A DNA stretch of 64,000 bases, taken from Phaeotremella fagi. Lineage: Eukaryota > Basidiomycota > Tremellomycetes > Tremellales > Phaeotremellaceae. Shown one piece after another: positions 34,078-45,867 of the stretch (positions are counted from its first letter, which is position 1; the number at the start of each line of letters is the position of its first letter). The notes below the pieces were generated by a model. It was given only the letters and a program-made list of their open reading frames with translations. It was not told where the DNA came from and did no database searches. Made by a program: the position numbers and the translations under genes. The stretch lies in assembly GCA_001599715.1 (NCBI GenBank), contig BCHU01000002.1:1674001-1738000 (forward strand). The letters are read 5' to 3'.

Positions 34078-35854
34078 TCAAATTATCAAGGCTACAAAAC
34101 AACTCATCAAAATCATGAAGATCATATCAAACTCATAACGAACTGTAGAATATGATGCTACGACGGTAGTAGCCCCATATTGATCATCAGCAGCAGTAGC
34201 TATAACAGTCATTGTCGAGATATTATCGTCCATCGTCATCGTCGTCGTTGCAGTGGGTGTCGCAGTGGCATTACCACCCAAAGAAGCAGTGGCGCCCAGG
34301 ACTCTAGTCGTGGTCGTTGTTGTAGTATTCGTGGATCCAATTGACTGAAAAGTAATTAGTACCAGATCGGAGTGTTAGACTTACTGAACCAGATACTTCA
34401 GATTTACAAACCGACAAAAAATCTATCAAACACCGTCAACCAATTTCATCATTATCAAGAGAACGCACTTACGTGTATAAAAACTCATTTGGGCCGTATA
34501 ATTACTACCATGAACTGCAGATCCGATACATCCAGAACAATCAGCTGCACCGACCAAAGCCTGATTCGTACAAACACAACTGTCGTCTTTACAATCCTAA
34601 ATGAATTCATCCAGTTAGAATACAAAATCAATCATTGGCGGAAGATAATTTGACTCGACTTACGTTCGAAAGAGTCTCCCAAATCTCACAAGACGAATTA
34701 CAAGATCCCGGGAAACCAAGTTGAAAGAATGAACTAGAAATCCCCAAAGCTGTTGTATTGGTGACTAGTGTCTTGTTCGTCTGTGAAAGGCCTGCTGTGG
34801 TTGCTGTCGCTGTCGCTGTCGCTATCGCCGTCATGGTCTCAGTAGTTAATACACCATTGGAATTGGTTTGAATCGGTGTCGTGGCGGTATGTGATGGAGT
34901 TGGTGTCGAAATTTGAGACACAGTAACGGTTTGAGTTTCAGTTATCAAGTTCTGATCGAGATAATTCGCTAATGTCGTGGCGGTGGTAGTGGTAGTGATA
35001 GTTGAGATTTCACTGAGATCCGTGATCTCATCACAATAACTTATATACTCTCCCTCCAGAGAATCTTCGTCACCATCGTCAGTCGAGTCGGAATTTCCAC
35101 TCGCACTCGCACTCCCACTCCCAGTAGCAGTGGCGGTGGCGGTGGCAGTAACACCACCAGACCCAATAATCAAAGTCGAAACCCCCTCTTCACCTACACC
35201 TTCAACCAACCCCAACCCCAAACACCCCTCCAAAAACGAATCATAAATCCCAACCCCAACCTCCCCAATCGAACATTCAGCACAAACCTGCGCAGCAAGC
35301 GTCAACCCACAAGAACAATTCAATTGCTGACCACTCCCAGAAGAGAATTTCGAACATTGTTCCAGAGATTGGGAGAAGACGTCGCATCCCCCACCTGGGG
35401 ATACGCATTCTTGGCTGGAGTTTCGGAGGAGATAGAGACCTTGTTCGAATGGGTTGATGGTTGTGTTTGTTCTTAGTAGGGAGATTTGGGTTGGGGTGGT
35501 GGTTGTTGTGATTGTGGTCGTTGTTGTTGCGGTGGTAGTGATGGTATCCGTTGTCTTAGTAGGAACGACAGTCGATACACTATGGATAGAGCTTGAATTG
35601 ACAGTGATTGTGATGGTAGCGGTGGCAGTAGCGGTAGCGATAATCCCAGAACCAGTTGAATTTGTAGTTGAATTTATAGTTGAATTTGTATTTGAATTTG
35701 TAGAACTGGAATTGAACGTAAGGAATTGACCTTCAAGATCATTTACAGTCGTTCCAACAGTAGTCGCCGTACTCGCAATAACACCACTACCAAAATGGAT
35801 TGCCAGCAATAAATTGATAGGGAAATGGAATCGAAAGATCTTAGGGAACATCAT
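34078..35854 (-). CDS. Thr-rich secreted, probably GPI-anchored wall protein with Cys-rich segments
   Basis: Four exons (35854-34664, 34596-34473, 34422-34385, 34344-34078) encode 539 residues. The N-terminus has a signal peptide (hydrophobic core FPINLLLAIHFGSGVIA). Long Thr/Ser/Ala runs (TATATATA, TTTTTITTTTT) alternate with Cys-rich stretches: QECVSPGGGCDVF with LNCSCGLTLAAQVCAEC, then SCNSSCEIWETL joined to DCKDDSCVCTNQALVGAADCSGC. Many NxT/S sites suggest heavy glycosylation. The C-terminus is hydrophobic (FDMIFMILMSCFVALII), as for a GPI signal. The third exon is only 38 nt. The repeated Cys pattern suggests two copies of a small extracellular module. Exact family is not recognised. Confidence 0.75.
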
Positions 35855-36221
35855 CTAGATGTTTTGAATGTATTGATAGATGAAGATGAGAATACAATTT
35901 ATCAATTGTTCATTATCATTAACACATCACGTACACTCTTTGCAATACACCTACCGTACATGACGTGTCAAGAAACGACGAAAGGATGACATGCCAAAGA
36001 ATGGATGTATACTCTGTCTGTCCTTTGTTTGAGTCCTGCCAAACATGTAACAAATAGATCTAAAGAAGAACAAAAGTGATTAGAAACAAGAAACGAGATT
36101 CATTGATCGTTGACATAAAATGAAAACAAACACTGTCCACTGTCTACTGTATCAACAGATTCGAAACCACACCCAAAACAATGCTATTGAAAATGAATGA
36201 AAAAAGTATCTATTGTAATTT
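35855..36221. other. Intergenic between two minus-strand genes
   Basis: Holds the upstream region of the wall-protein gene and the 3' flank of the CDCA7-like gene. No other feature is seen. Confidence 0.4.
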
Positions 36222-39198
36222 CTAATAAACCTCACCCATCCCTTTCCATTCTAAAACCTGTAACCATTCCGCCACCTCGTTCAATTTCTTAATCAATTCT
36301 TTACCTTGCTCCTCAACGATTTCCCATGGAGTCACATAACCATCTGGACGAATTAAATCTGAGAAATCAGGTGTATCGCTCTCTGGAACTGAGGATAATT
36401 TTGAAGATGACGAACTCGATGATTCAATATCATCACCGCCACCATTTCCTTCTTTCGATTTAGTCTCTCCTTTCACCTCCTTTGGTTTATCACTCGATAC
36501 AGATAACGATGATAAACTTGATTCACTTGATACAACCTTTTTACCAGATTTGGGAAGGACAACTTCTAAAGTCGAACGACCAGGTGTAGCTTTTTTGCCA
36601 GATTTAGTGAGAGATAACAAAGTAGTTTGAACAGGTGTCCCCTTCCCACCAGAAGCCATACCAAGCAAAGATTTCATCGGTGTTTTCTTGGGTGTAGCGA
36701 TTTTTTTAGGTTTAAGTGACAGAACGAGTTTTTTGTATTCGTATTCCAACCATTTAATCAATTGTTTGACGTTAACTGATTTTCCGAAATGTGACCATCG
36801 TTCGAAAGCTATTGGTAAATCTTGATCCGTGTTTTCTTTTGATTTAACACCTTTACCCCAAATTAATAATCCTGATGCCCAGCCTATTGGTGGTCTACCT
36901 TCATCCTCGATCATTCTGGTTGTTAAGACGTAATACGTTCTTCCCTCGTGGTCAACACCGAGTGGTTCGTGACGCAAAGATTTTCTTCCAAGGATCGACC
37001 TCAAATTGACCTACGATAGAAGTATTAGACGAAACGATAACCAACAGACTCAAATAACTCACATTCAAAAGAGCCAATCTCATTTCATGTTCAGTCTGTT
37101 CCTTTTTCAACTAAAACAAAATCAGCGTTTTCCTCAGAACACAAAAAGCATAACTTACCAATTCTTTATTCGCCTTAGCGTCAACAGCCGATTTAGCCAA
37201 AACTCTTCCTTCCATCAATTTCTTTTTCTTCCCCTCCCAATCCAAAGTTTCAGCTTTGGTCTGAGTAGCAAACCGTCTCCTAGCATCATATTCACCAGTG
37301 TTAGAATCCAATTCACCCCGAATCTTCGGTGTTGACAAAGTACGTTCCGCAAGTGCTAACAACATTCGAATGACCTCTGTCGGTTGGGGTATACGTGAAG
37401 CGCCAACTCTTCGTGATGGACCTGACGGCGCTAAATCCGAAGCCCAAGATGGTGCTGGTGAATCCTCATCTAGATCTAATAAAGCTCTCATAGCGCTGGC
37501 GTTGGCGTCAGCTCTTCGATTTCTGATTTCGACGGTAGCCGGTAATTTCAAATTAAGTAACGGTGAAAGAATGGTGAACATTGATGAGAAACGAGCAAGA
37601 TCGGCATAATATCTCAACTCTTCTCTAAAGTTGAATAATCTATCGACAACCTAAAAATTAGCCTTGATTTTACGTTGAGCCTTACCTCCTCGTCACCGCC
37701 CGATTTCTCAACCTCATCTTTAATGAGATCCAACATTGCCCCACCGAATAAACGCACACTAGCCTCCGTAAGTGGTCTATCGAAATCATCCAAAGCACTT
37801 AAAGATCTCTCAGGAACAGAAAGTATCGCTCGGAAACGAACGATATACTCTCGAATCTAGGAAAACTTTGTCAGCAACCCTAATCTCATTGAAGATATCG
37901 ACGAACTCACCTGAATTCTCTGTTCTGCCTCCTCCTTGCCATATCTAGTGTCGACCTTATCAAAAACTGGAGGTTCAACAGGTACCTCGACCTTCTTCGG
38001 TTTTGCTTTGGCCGCAGAGCCATTTTTAGCGGTACCCTTCGTTATCTCTTTACCGCCTTTCTTTGGAGTTCCCGTCGCAGAGGTTTTAGATTTGGTCTTC
38101 GTCTTGACATCTTTCCCATTCTTAGTGCTTGGTGTAGAAGAAGACTTCGTCTTGGATACCTTGGTCTTGGTAACAGATTTGGTTTTTGATTTAGGAGTTC
38201 CGGTCAAGCCATTTGTTGCTTTTTTAGATTTGGGAGTAGAAGTAGATGGTTTCTTCGAGGAACCAGCTTCGAGTTCAGGTTCTGATAATTCGGAATCATC
38301 GGAGACAACAACGACTGCATCCCCATTAACAGTTGGTTTGGGCTTGGATTTCTTTTTGGGCGAAATCTTCACTGGATCACCATTGGACAAAGATTTACGA
38401 ATACCGATCAATTGGACACCCAAAGCAGGTAAACCTTTCTTTTTACGACCTACAGCAGATGATCGATCAGTAATCAAATCATCAGGCAAAAAGAGCCCTA
38501 CTCACACATTGAACATTGGCATTCATCCAAACACCATGGACAAGAGAAAATATAATCAGAAGTTGAATCATGCAATTCCAGTTCTTTCTCATCGACATTA
38601 CGACCGTTAGATAAGATCTTTTGTGGGTCGATCTGATATCTAAATTTTAGATCTCGAAGACAAAATGCTGTATTACAAGTTCTGGTTTTGCCGTGTTGAG
38701 TCTTCAACCTTGTACACCGTATAACATCTATCAACAACGAGATCAGTAAAGGCGGAAGAAAACAGAAATGAGGTCTCACCATCTGGTTCCTGTTTTTGTC
38801 GACATCTGCAAGATAAAAAGATCAGCGATCATTTGATTTTCGATAGAAAAAAAACCAACGTACTGATGACAGTATATTCCTACAACTCTCTCCTCACCCT
38901 CAGGAAGTTTACCAGCACCATCAAGACTCTTTTTAACCTTTTTAATCTTACCGCTACCCTCTGTTAGTTCAGATTTTCTTTTTTTAGCTTTAGCAACGAC
39001 GACCGATGGTTTCTCGTCATCGTTGATTGATAGAGAACTCAGACCAGATGATGAACCGCTTTTCACGATCTTTACAGAATCTTGATCATCGTTGGAGAAC
39101 GAAGTGTTGGTTTTGGGCTTCGTGGACGAACTGGGTAAGCTTGTTGATGTTGTCATTAGAGAACCTGGAGTTGAAGTTGGTGATGATTCCGGGACCAT
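36222..39198 (-). CDS. CDCA7-type zf-4CXXC_R1 protein with WHIM-like C-terminal region
   Basis: A gene of about nine exons from ATG 39198 to the stop at 36222, roughly 840 residues. After a disordered start it has a zinc-binding domain built from YCHQC, VIRCTRL, CNTAFCLRD and FSCPWCLDECQCSMC, the pattern of zf-4CXXC_R1 domains found in CDCA7 proteins. A Lys/Ser-rich basic linker follows (TPKSKTKSV style). Further on is a helical region with RLFNFREELRYYADLARFS and then LGVDHEGRTYYVLTTR, like the WHIM motif of ISWI-partner proteins. CDCA7 partners the HELLS remodeller in DNA methylation and chromatin; fungal members with this architecture are less studied. Nuclear, chromatin-linked function is inferred. 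Confidence 0.82.
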
Positions 39199-39539
39199 TG
39201 ATATGTACGAAAGCCCTGTGCGTTTTTACTGTATTCTACGAAATTCTAAGTAGTTTTCTCAGTCACTTGATGATGATCTTATCTTGCGATCTTGGAAACT
39301 TTTTCTATCTGAATGATACAATGAATTAAAATCAGAATGTCGAAATGAAATTGCTATCGCGTGAGGTCGAGGTTGACTGTACGCGTTTGTTTACAAAAAT
39401 TGATCGTGGCTCATCCCAGTGGCACCAAAGAACGACCAAAATGATAATCAGATACATCATGATATAATCTACATAAGCTCTGATAAGAATATCCAGAACG
39501 GATATCATTAATACAAAATATCATCCTCCAACATCAGCA
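39199..39539. other. Upstream region of the CDCA7-like gene
   Basis: About 340 bases hold the CDCA7-like promoter and the 3' flank of the Pol kappa gene. Nothing further is recognised. Confidence 0.4.
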
Positions 39540-42353
39540 CTAAGAAGGTTTCTTCAACCAAGCCGATATACTGCCTTTGGGCGGTTCTTTCCTTTTCTTA
39601 TTGTTATTCCTACTCGTATTCGTGCCAGTGCTATCAACTTTGATCGTCTTCTTTGTCTGAATTTGACTCTCCCCAATAAGATCTTTGTTAAGACACCAAT
39701 CGATATGATCGTTCAATCCTTGATTTGAAGTAGATGGTCCTAGAGCTTTCGAACAAATTGGGCAAACCGGTCCAAGCAGATGTGGAGGTGATTTCCTTTT
39801 CTTATTGTCGCCAGCCAATTCCTGTTCCTCTTCTAAAACTGCTTCATCATCTTCTGCTATTCTCTGCGATGATCTCAGAAGCATTTTATCATCTTGCCAG
39901 TCCAGATCCTCTTCCTCTTCTTCTTTGACCAAATCGATTATCTCTGGGTCATCGATTAGTATAGGTGTTCCAGAACGGGAATCACTGATTTTACGCTTGG
40001 TCGAATGTCCACCTGTGCTCGGAGGTTTTCCAGATTGCTTTTTCTTGGGGGAAGTGAAGTACTAAGGTTATCGTTAGGACAAGATCATGCATTATTACAT
40101 CACTTACAGTTTTGATACTTGGTTTCTCCGGTACAGTCAAGTCCTTCAAAGTAGAGAGACGTATACCAAGCAGACGAATTCGAAGTGGTAATTCTTTCTT
40201 AAGCAATTCTAGAGCGATCTCATGATCAATCTTGATCCCAGAACAACGACCTACTGGTAAGATTTCCTCCTTGGTGGAAATGTATTTTTTAACAGAAACC
40301 GCTCGAGTCTTATCTGGAAATCTAGTCAGATTTCACCCGCAATTCCACACTTCAAACGTACTCTCAAAAGTATGATGCTATCGTTTATCAGCCTTCATCC
40401 ATGACATGCTTCTTTGACAACTAACCTTATATTTCACCGTAACAGTCTTTCCAGAATATTGTAATCTTTCCAAATCTTTCCCCAACTCAACCGCTATATC
40501 CTCCAATGTCTGGAGAATATCGTCGTCATCGGTTTTATCTCTGAAAGTGCGTTCTACTCCAACACTTTTACGCTCTTCTCTCTTGCCTGGTTCAACGACG
40601 TTCGAGGCGATACCAAGATACGCTTTACTGTTGGGACATCAGCAAGGATTTTCAAGCTCACGAGGCAACTCGCCATAGACCTTGGAATCCGAACCAATGG
40701 TCCATTGCTAACAACTCTACTCGTTTGGTATATATATCCCCACAAGTCTATTCATCAGCATGACAATTCAACGGCAGAACTCACTTCTACTCCCAATCCC
40801 TCAAGACATCTTTCCGTTACACGTCCGAACCCCGGTATTTTCCTTAAGAATCAATGAAAAGTCACACTACCCATGCACCTACCTGACCGGTAAATCCCTC
40901 ATGAACCTGGTAATAGCATTTCGATCAAATTCCAGCTCGAATTGACCGTTAGGTTTGTTCTTATCAGAACATATCTGAGGGTTAATTTCCTGTTTCGAAC
41001 AATCTAATCACCTTAGCCAACATTCTATTCGGTGCTATACCCGCTGATATAGTCAACTGGGTTTTCTCTTCAACTTCTGCCCTTAATTGAGTGATCACTT
41101 CCGAAGCTGTTTGACGATGTTCGGTCATGTAGGAGGTTATACTACGATGTCAGTTGTTTCTTGAGAAATTGTCCTTACTTTAGATAACCTTCGTCCAAAC
41201 TCGCCATCATCAGATTCGAATCATACTAAATAAGTAATCTCAGGATCAACAGAAGTTAAAAGAGAAGTTTCACGGATAAAATACTCACCTGTAACAAAAC
41301 TTCTCGAACACTTTTAGAAGCTGCAATGTAAAGGTCGAAATTACACGGTACCCTAGAATATAAGCGCCATCCACCATATCCCAAACTCACAAAATGATCT
41401 GAGGACACAACTTCTTAGCGACGAATCCAGCCATGCCAGAACGACAGCCGAATTTCCTGGCTTCATACTATAAACCATAAGCTTTCATATCGAAACATGT
41501 TGTCAAAGCTTACCGAAGCGGTTGTCAAAACACCTTGACCGACACCAAAAGCTTTCCCCTGTAATGAAGGATCGTTACGGACTTCAACAGAAGCGTACTA
41601 TTCCGGGTTAATCCCAATCTACATGTCAGACCTACAAAAGCATCCATATCGACATGAACGATCGTCTGTGTCAGATCACGAGTTGCTTCAACCTCCACCA
41701 ACTGGTTCGACGTCAGTTCCATAGCTTGTTCACGCAGATTGCTTACAATTCTTTCAGCTTCTGTTGCCAACCAATCCTTTTTAGCCATCTGCATCAATTC
41801 GTCCCGCTATTCGAAATTAGTTTGAGCTAACGATAATAATCAGTTGCAGCTCACTTTGGCTTGAAACCACTGAATCTTTTCTGTTAATTCTTTATCTTTC
41901 CTAACTTGATTTTCGTAGAATCTAGACAGTAATCAGTAAATCCATAAGTCCCACGTCGTTCAATTAACACACTTAGATCCCTAAAATTGATTAGCCATAC
42001 TGTGTGATATCAGAAAAAGGCAAAATGACCCACTCGTGAGGCCTCAGCAATAATCTTATTGATCTCTGAAAAGCAATACATTCAGCCCAAACCAAGAAGA
42101 GAAACCAGATAAGAATCACCATCTTGATCCCTCGCTAACCCTAGAAGAAATGACAGTTCAATATCCTGCTTTTCCGATCAGTCAAAATAAACGACATACC
42201 GGCTTTACCAACACTAGGACCAGCTAAACTCCTCTCAAAACTTCTCTGCTGAGCTTCAGCGATCCGTTTTTCTTCTTCCGTCATCCCTTCAGATGGTGCC
42301 GGGGGTAACAATTTCCCTTTTCCCTTATGGGGATTTGGGACTGAATTCGACAT
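39540..42353 (-). CDS. POLK: DNA polymerase kappa (Y family)
   Basis: A gene of a dozen or so exons from ATG 42353 to the stop at 39540, roughly 650-680 residues. The N-clasp is recognisable (INKIIAEASRGSKFYENQVRK). The palm begins IVHVDMDAFYASVEVR with the first catalytic Asp, and a later SLDEGYLK carries the catalytic Asp-Glu pair. Translesion synthesis past minor-groove lesions is the known role. The C-terminus has a UBZ-type zinc finger, CPICSKALG to HIDWCL, which binds ubiquitinated PCNA, and ends GSISAWLKKPS. It lies one gene away from the CDCA7-like gene and 7 kb from the Rad5/HLTF-like gene, whose family ubiquitinates PCNA. Individual splice sites in the middle were not all resolved. 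Confidence 0.93.
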
Positions 42354-42929
42354 CGCTCGTATTTGGTTCTTTATAACATTATATGTTGACGATCAGAATG
42401 AGATTTTTGTTTTTGTTGTTTGGTGGCGCGTTTAGGTGGAGGTTGGTGTTTGGCGGTTGAGTCATCGATTTTTTGGTTCATAAACTCCGTCGTTGGCTGG
42501 CCTCGTTAACAACGTGGAAAGCCTTGAGAGCTCGAAGGAAGGTTAGACATGGTCTAAGTGATGCATGTGCTTCCATAGGTATGGGGGTATGTAGAAGTAA
42601 ATTTGCCAATCAGAAGCAGAACGGTCTTTACGTATTCGTGTGGCGGTAGAGTAGCCTTTTAATCGTGCAGACTTTACACAGACCATATTGGTCAATGCTT
42701 CCAATACAAAGGTACTTTCCTTTTTTGCGACTTCCAAACTTCTTTAGATGAAGTTTTAAGACCTCGTACTTCTCAAATATATTTATTTGCTTCTGCGTCT
42801 CCGAAGATTAAAATTGCCTTCTTTGACAGCCTTCCATCAAGTGTACAGTATACTGGTTATCAATTGCTATCAATTCTTTCTCTTTCTTCACTTCCATTTT
42901 CACCCACCGACAAATCCAAATTGCCAGAA
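42354..42929. promoter_or_regulatory. Divergent promoter of Pol kappa / broken F-box gene
   Basis: About 575 bases. GTGGCGCGTTTAGG at about 42422 is reminiscent of MCB/E2F-type replication-gene sites (ACGCGT/GGCGCG), which would suit a DNA polymerase. The rest shows no clear element. Confidence 0.35.
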
Positions 42930-44192
42930 ATGGATCAAGCTCTCACATATCACAACCCGTCATCTGATGACGTCCACACGATCGTCAACAAGTCATCCAG
43001 GTTGACTCTTCTGGATCTACCAAATGAAACACTGATTTCAATTTTTAGATACGTCAAAAAGGCCCCACCAGCTGACGTCCATCGTTCGAAGTGGACTGAA
43101 ATCAGTCAAGAAGACTTACGACTTTCACTTGAAGTCGATAAAGTGAGTTTAATAGCTTGACTGTAATAAGAGTTTCAAGCACTGACAAAGATAATCAGAG
43201 AATCAACGAGATTGCCTGTAAAGTCCTCTTTGAAGAGCCATTCGTCAAGAACATAACAAACTTCCTTAAGGGGGCATACCCATTCAACGTCATGAGTAGA
43301 AAAAGAATGCATTTGGGTCACACCATCCACCTAAACTTAGTCAACAGTGTCGAAGGGGATCACGCCATATGGTATAATTAACTTGGTTATCAAGACTACA
43401 AGAAGATAGCTGATTCCGACACCGCTGACTTTCAGCTTTGGAGCGAAACGTTAAACTCGATAGCGAAAAATGAACTTCTCCCGAATCTATCAACAATCTC
43501 GATTTCGCCTAATCAACGAGTATGCGGTCAGTTAAGATCAGCAGAGCTTTCAAGCTGGGGTACCTTTAAAAACGAAGATTTACAGAAATCTTGTTATCAA
43601 GTCCTTAAGAGTAGCTTGAAGCTTTGCTACCAAAACCAATCTTGGTATGATATGTATCAGATCTTGGGGCTACCAATTAAAAAACACAGGTTTCGACCAT
43701 ACTCTATCAACTAGTGACAAACCTCTCACCGTAATTCATTACCTCCCCGCTAGTACTTCTAGCGAATGGAAACTAAGGGGTTCGTTCTCACTGGTCCCTG
43801 GAGCCGCCAATGTAATCCTGCTTCCTCCACCAGCCATATCTATGGTCTATGAATGGATAAACGGTGAAGGTGAAGAAGTTTTCAAAGCAACCATGATCCG
43901 ATTATCAACAGACTCGAGCTCCCTTGCTCAAAAGCAATTAGAACTCAAACAAGGTGGTACCCTAGAATCTTTGCTTATGGAAATTAGATCCAAGACCTCT
44001 CTAACGTTCTACACCAATATGATAGATGAGCAAGTGGTCCGTCGCTTAGGAGCAGATCGTTGGGAAAACATAATCAACGAGATTATCACTGAGTCAGGTC
44101 ACAGGAAGGAGTTGAATGATGTTGTTGTCAATAGTTGGACGGAGTGGTCAGAGTGTCCCGCATGTGGCTGCGAGTCGACTGAATGGCGTTGA
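42930..44192 (+). pseudogene. F-box-like protein gene, disrupted by stop and frameshift
   Basis: ATG 42930 opens an F-box-like start (LTLLDLPNETLISIFRYVKK). Exon 1 is 42930-43142 and exon 2 starts at 43199. The frame then meets TAA at 43379 and is open again at once in the same frame through LWSETLNSIAKNELL. A 64-nt intron that would remove the stop (43374-43437) leaves the wrong phase. A second break lies at an A6 run near 43677-43684, after which a different frame carries the coherent sequence ending WTEWSECPACGCESTEWR at 44192. Two defects in a protein-like stretch suggest a pseudogene of the fungal F-box/LRR-like families. Assembly errors at the homopolymer are the alternative. Confidence 0.6.
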
Positions 44193-44481
44193 GCATCGGA
44201 AAGGTGGTGTACTCTGTACGTCCAGATAGTAAGAGCCATGTAGTGCTAGTGTATCCTGTTGATTGCATATACTGTTATTTCTTTATCCTTCTATCTTGCA
44301 TCCGTAAGGCAGGTTTATGTGTAAGTAGCCATATGCGATGTCGACCTCCTTTGTGCAACCATTGAGATCATCTCAATATTAGCCACATCTTTAGTGGATG
44401 TTGTCCAGCAGTGTGTACCCTTCCATTCATCCATCTGCATCGTTCATTTCTATCACTACAACTCAACATCTACCACCAAAC

Positions 44482-45650
44482 ATGGATTCACCATTACCTC
44501 CATTACTCCAAGCGACCTCAGGTGCATTAGGGTGAGCCAACCTCTCCAATCCCAAAAATCCAAATTATACTAAATCCCACTTCCAGATCCGTAGTTGGAA
44601 ACGCAATAGTCTTCCCATTAGATCTCGTAACGACAAGATTACAAAATGCCAAAACCAACACCAAAACATCAAACAGACGAAAATGTAAGGTTCCAGCTCA
44701 AGATGATGTGAAATGCTTAACTAACAACACACTTCCCAGTAAATCTGATCCAAACGCTGATCCAATTAATCAATCGACGGGGTTTCACCAACCTCTACAC
44801 AGGTTTAGCAGCCGATACCCTCTCCACCTTAATCTCCAATTTCCTATATTTCTTCTTCTACACCTCGATACATAAGATCCTACACAAACGAAAAGACAAC
44901 ATCTCGAATGGTAGAATCAAAACCTCACCAGCTGGGATAGGTGGGATGAGAACCAAAGCGTCAGAACATCGTCATTACGCTCCTAAATCGAATTCAACTC
45001 CAGGGGTCCTAGGACCTATCGAAGAACTGTTAATTGGAGTTTTTGCGGGGACGTTATCGAAGGGTATCACTTTACCCATCTCATCCGTATGTGTTAGACA
45101 ACAACTAGGTAATCAAGATCGAGATCAAGATCCAAGATCCCCCCAGCACCCTTTAACGCTCCTCCAAACCCTGCAAGCGATCCACAAAGAATCAGGTATC
45201 CTAGGTCTCTACTCCTCCCTCCCGCTCTCTATCCCCCTCTCCCTCCAACCCTCAATGACATTATACATCCATACCCTCCTAACCCGTCTCCTACCAACTA
45301 AATACCACTCCCATCCACCTGGAACTCTAACCTTTCTTCTCGGTGCGATTTCAAATTCACTAGCCACTTTACCGATGTATCCGTTGATTCTGATTAAGAG
45401 CGTTAACCAGGGGGGTGGAGCTGGGATGCGGGAGACTATGTATCGCTTATTTGAGGAGGAGGGTTGGAGGGGTCTGTATAAGGGTTTAGAGGGACAGCTT
45501 GTTAAAGGTCTTGTTCAACAGGGGGTTATGATGTTAATCAAACAGAGGTGGGTTGTTTGGCTTTACTATTATTATTGTATTCACTGACTTGTTGGGATTA
45601 GGATCGAAGAAGCAGTAATTAGAGCTTACAGAGCCAGAGCTCGGGCGTAA
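44482..45650 (+). CDS. Mitochondrial-carrier-family protein, peroxisomal adenine nucleotide carrier type
   Basis: Four exons (44482-44531, 44587-44684, 44740-45547, 45602-45650) encode 334 residues. The three-fold carrier repeat is visible: GNAIVFPLDLVTTRLQ (first signature, PxD..TRLQ), LPISSVCVRQQLG (second, degenerate) and LPMYPLILIKSV (third). Following G-x-YxG segments are GFTNLYTGLAAD, GILGLYSSLP and GWRGLYKGLEGQL. The PLDLVTTRLQ form and lack of a presequence resemble Ant1/PMP34 peroxisomal ATP carriers, needed for medium-chain fatty-acid activation. The second and third signatures lack the usual acidic residue, also seen in that subgroup. The substrate is inferred. Confidence 0.85.
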
Positions 45651-45867
45651 AACACAAAGTGTAGAGTAGAATTTGTATCCCTCTTCCAAGTTTGTATCAC
45701 CAATATCATGCAAAGTCGTGTAGCGTGACTTATGAATTTCAACGCACAGACTATCGCTCCAAAACAAAAGCGATCTGATATATCTTTTATTGCATTTCCA
45801 TATCAAACTGTGCTAGTATAACCCAACACCAAATCTACCCGTGCAAACCATCAAATTAATCATTTTC

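Noticed and set aside
35454..35729. Plus-strand Val-rich frame
   Set aside because: Antisense of the Thr-rich tract of the wall-protein gene.
37936..38610. Long plus-strand open frame of 224 codons
   Set aside because: It is the antisense shadow of the Lys/Ser-rich linker of the CDCA7-like gene, which has clear domains and consistent introns on the minus strand.
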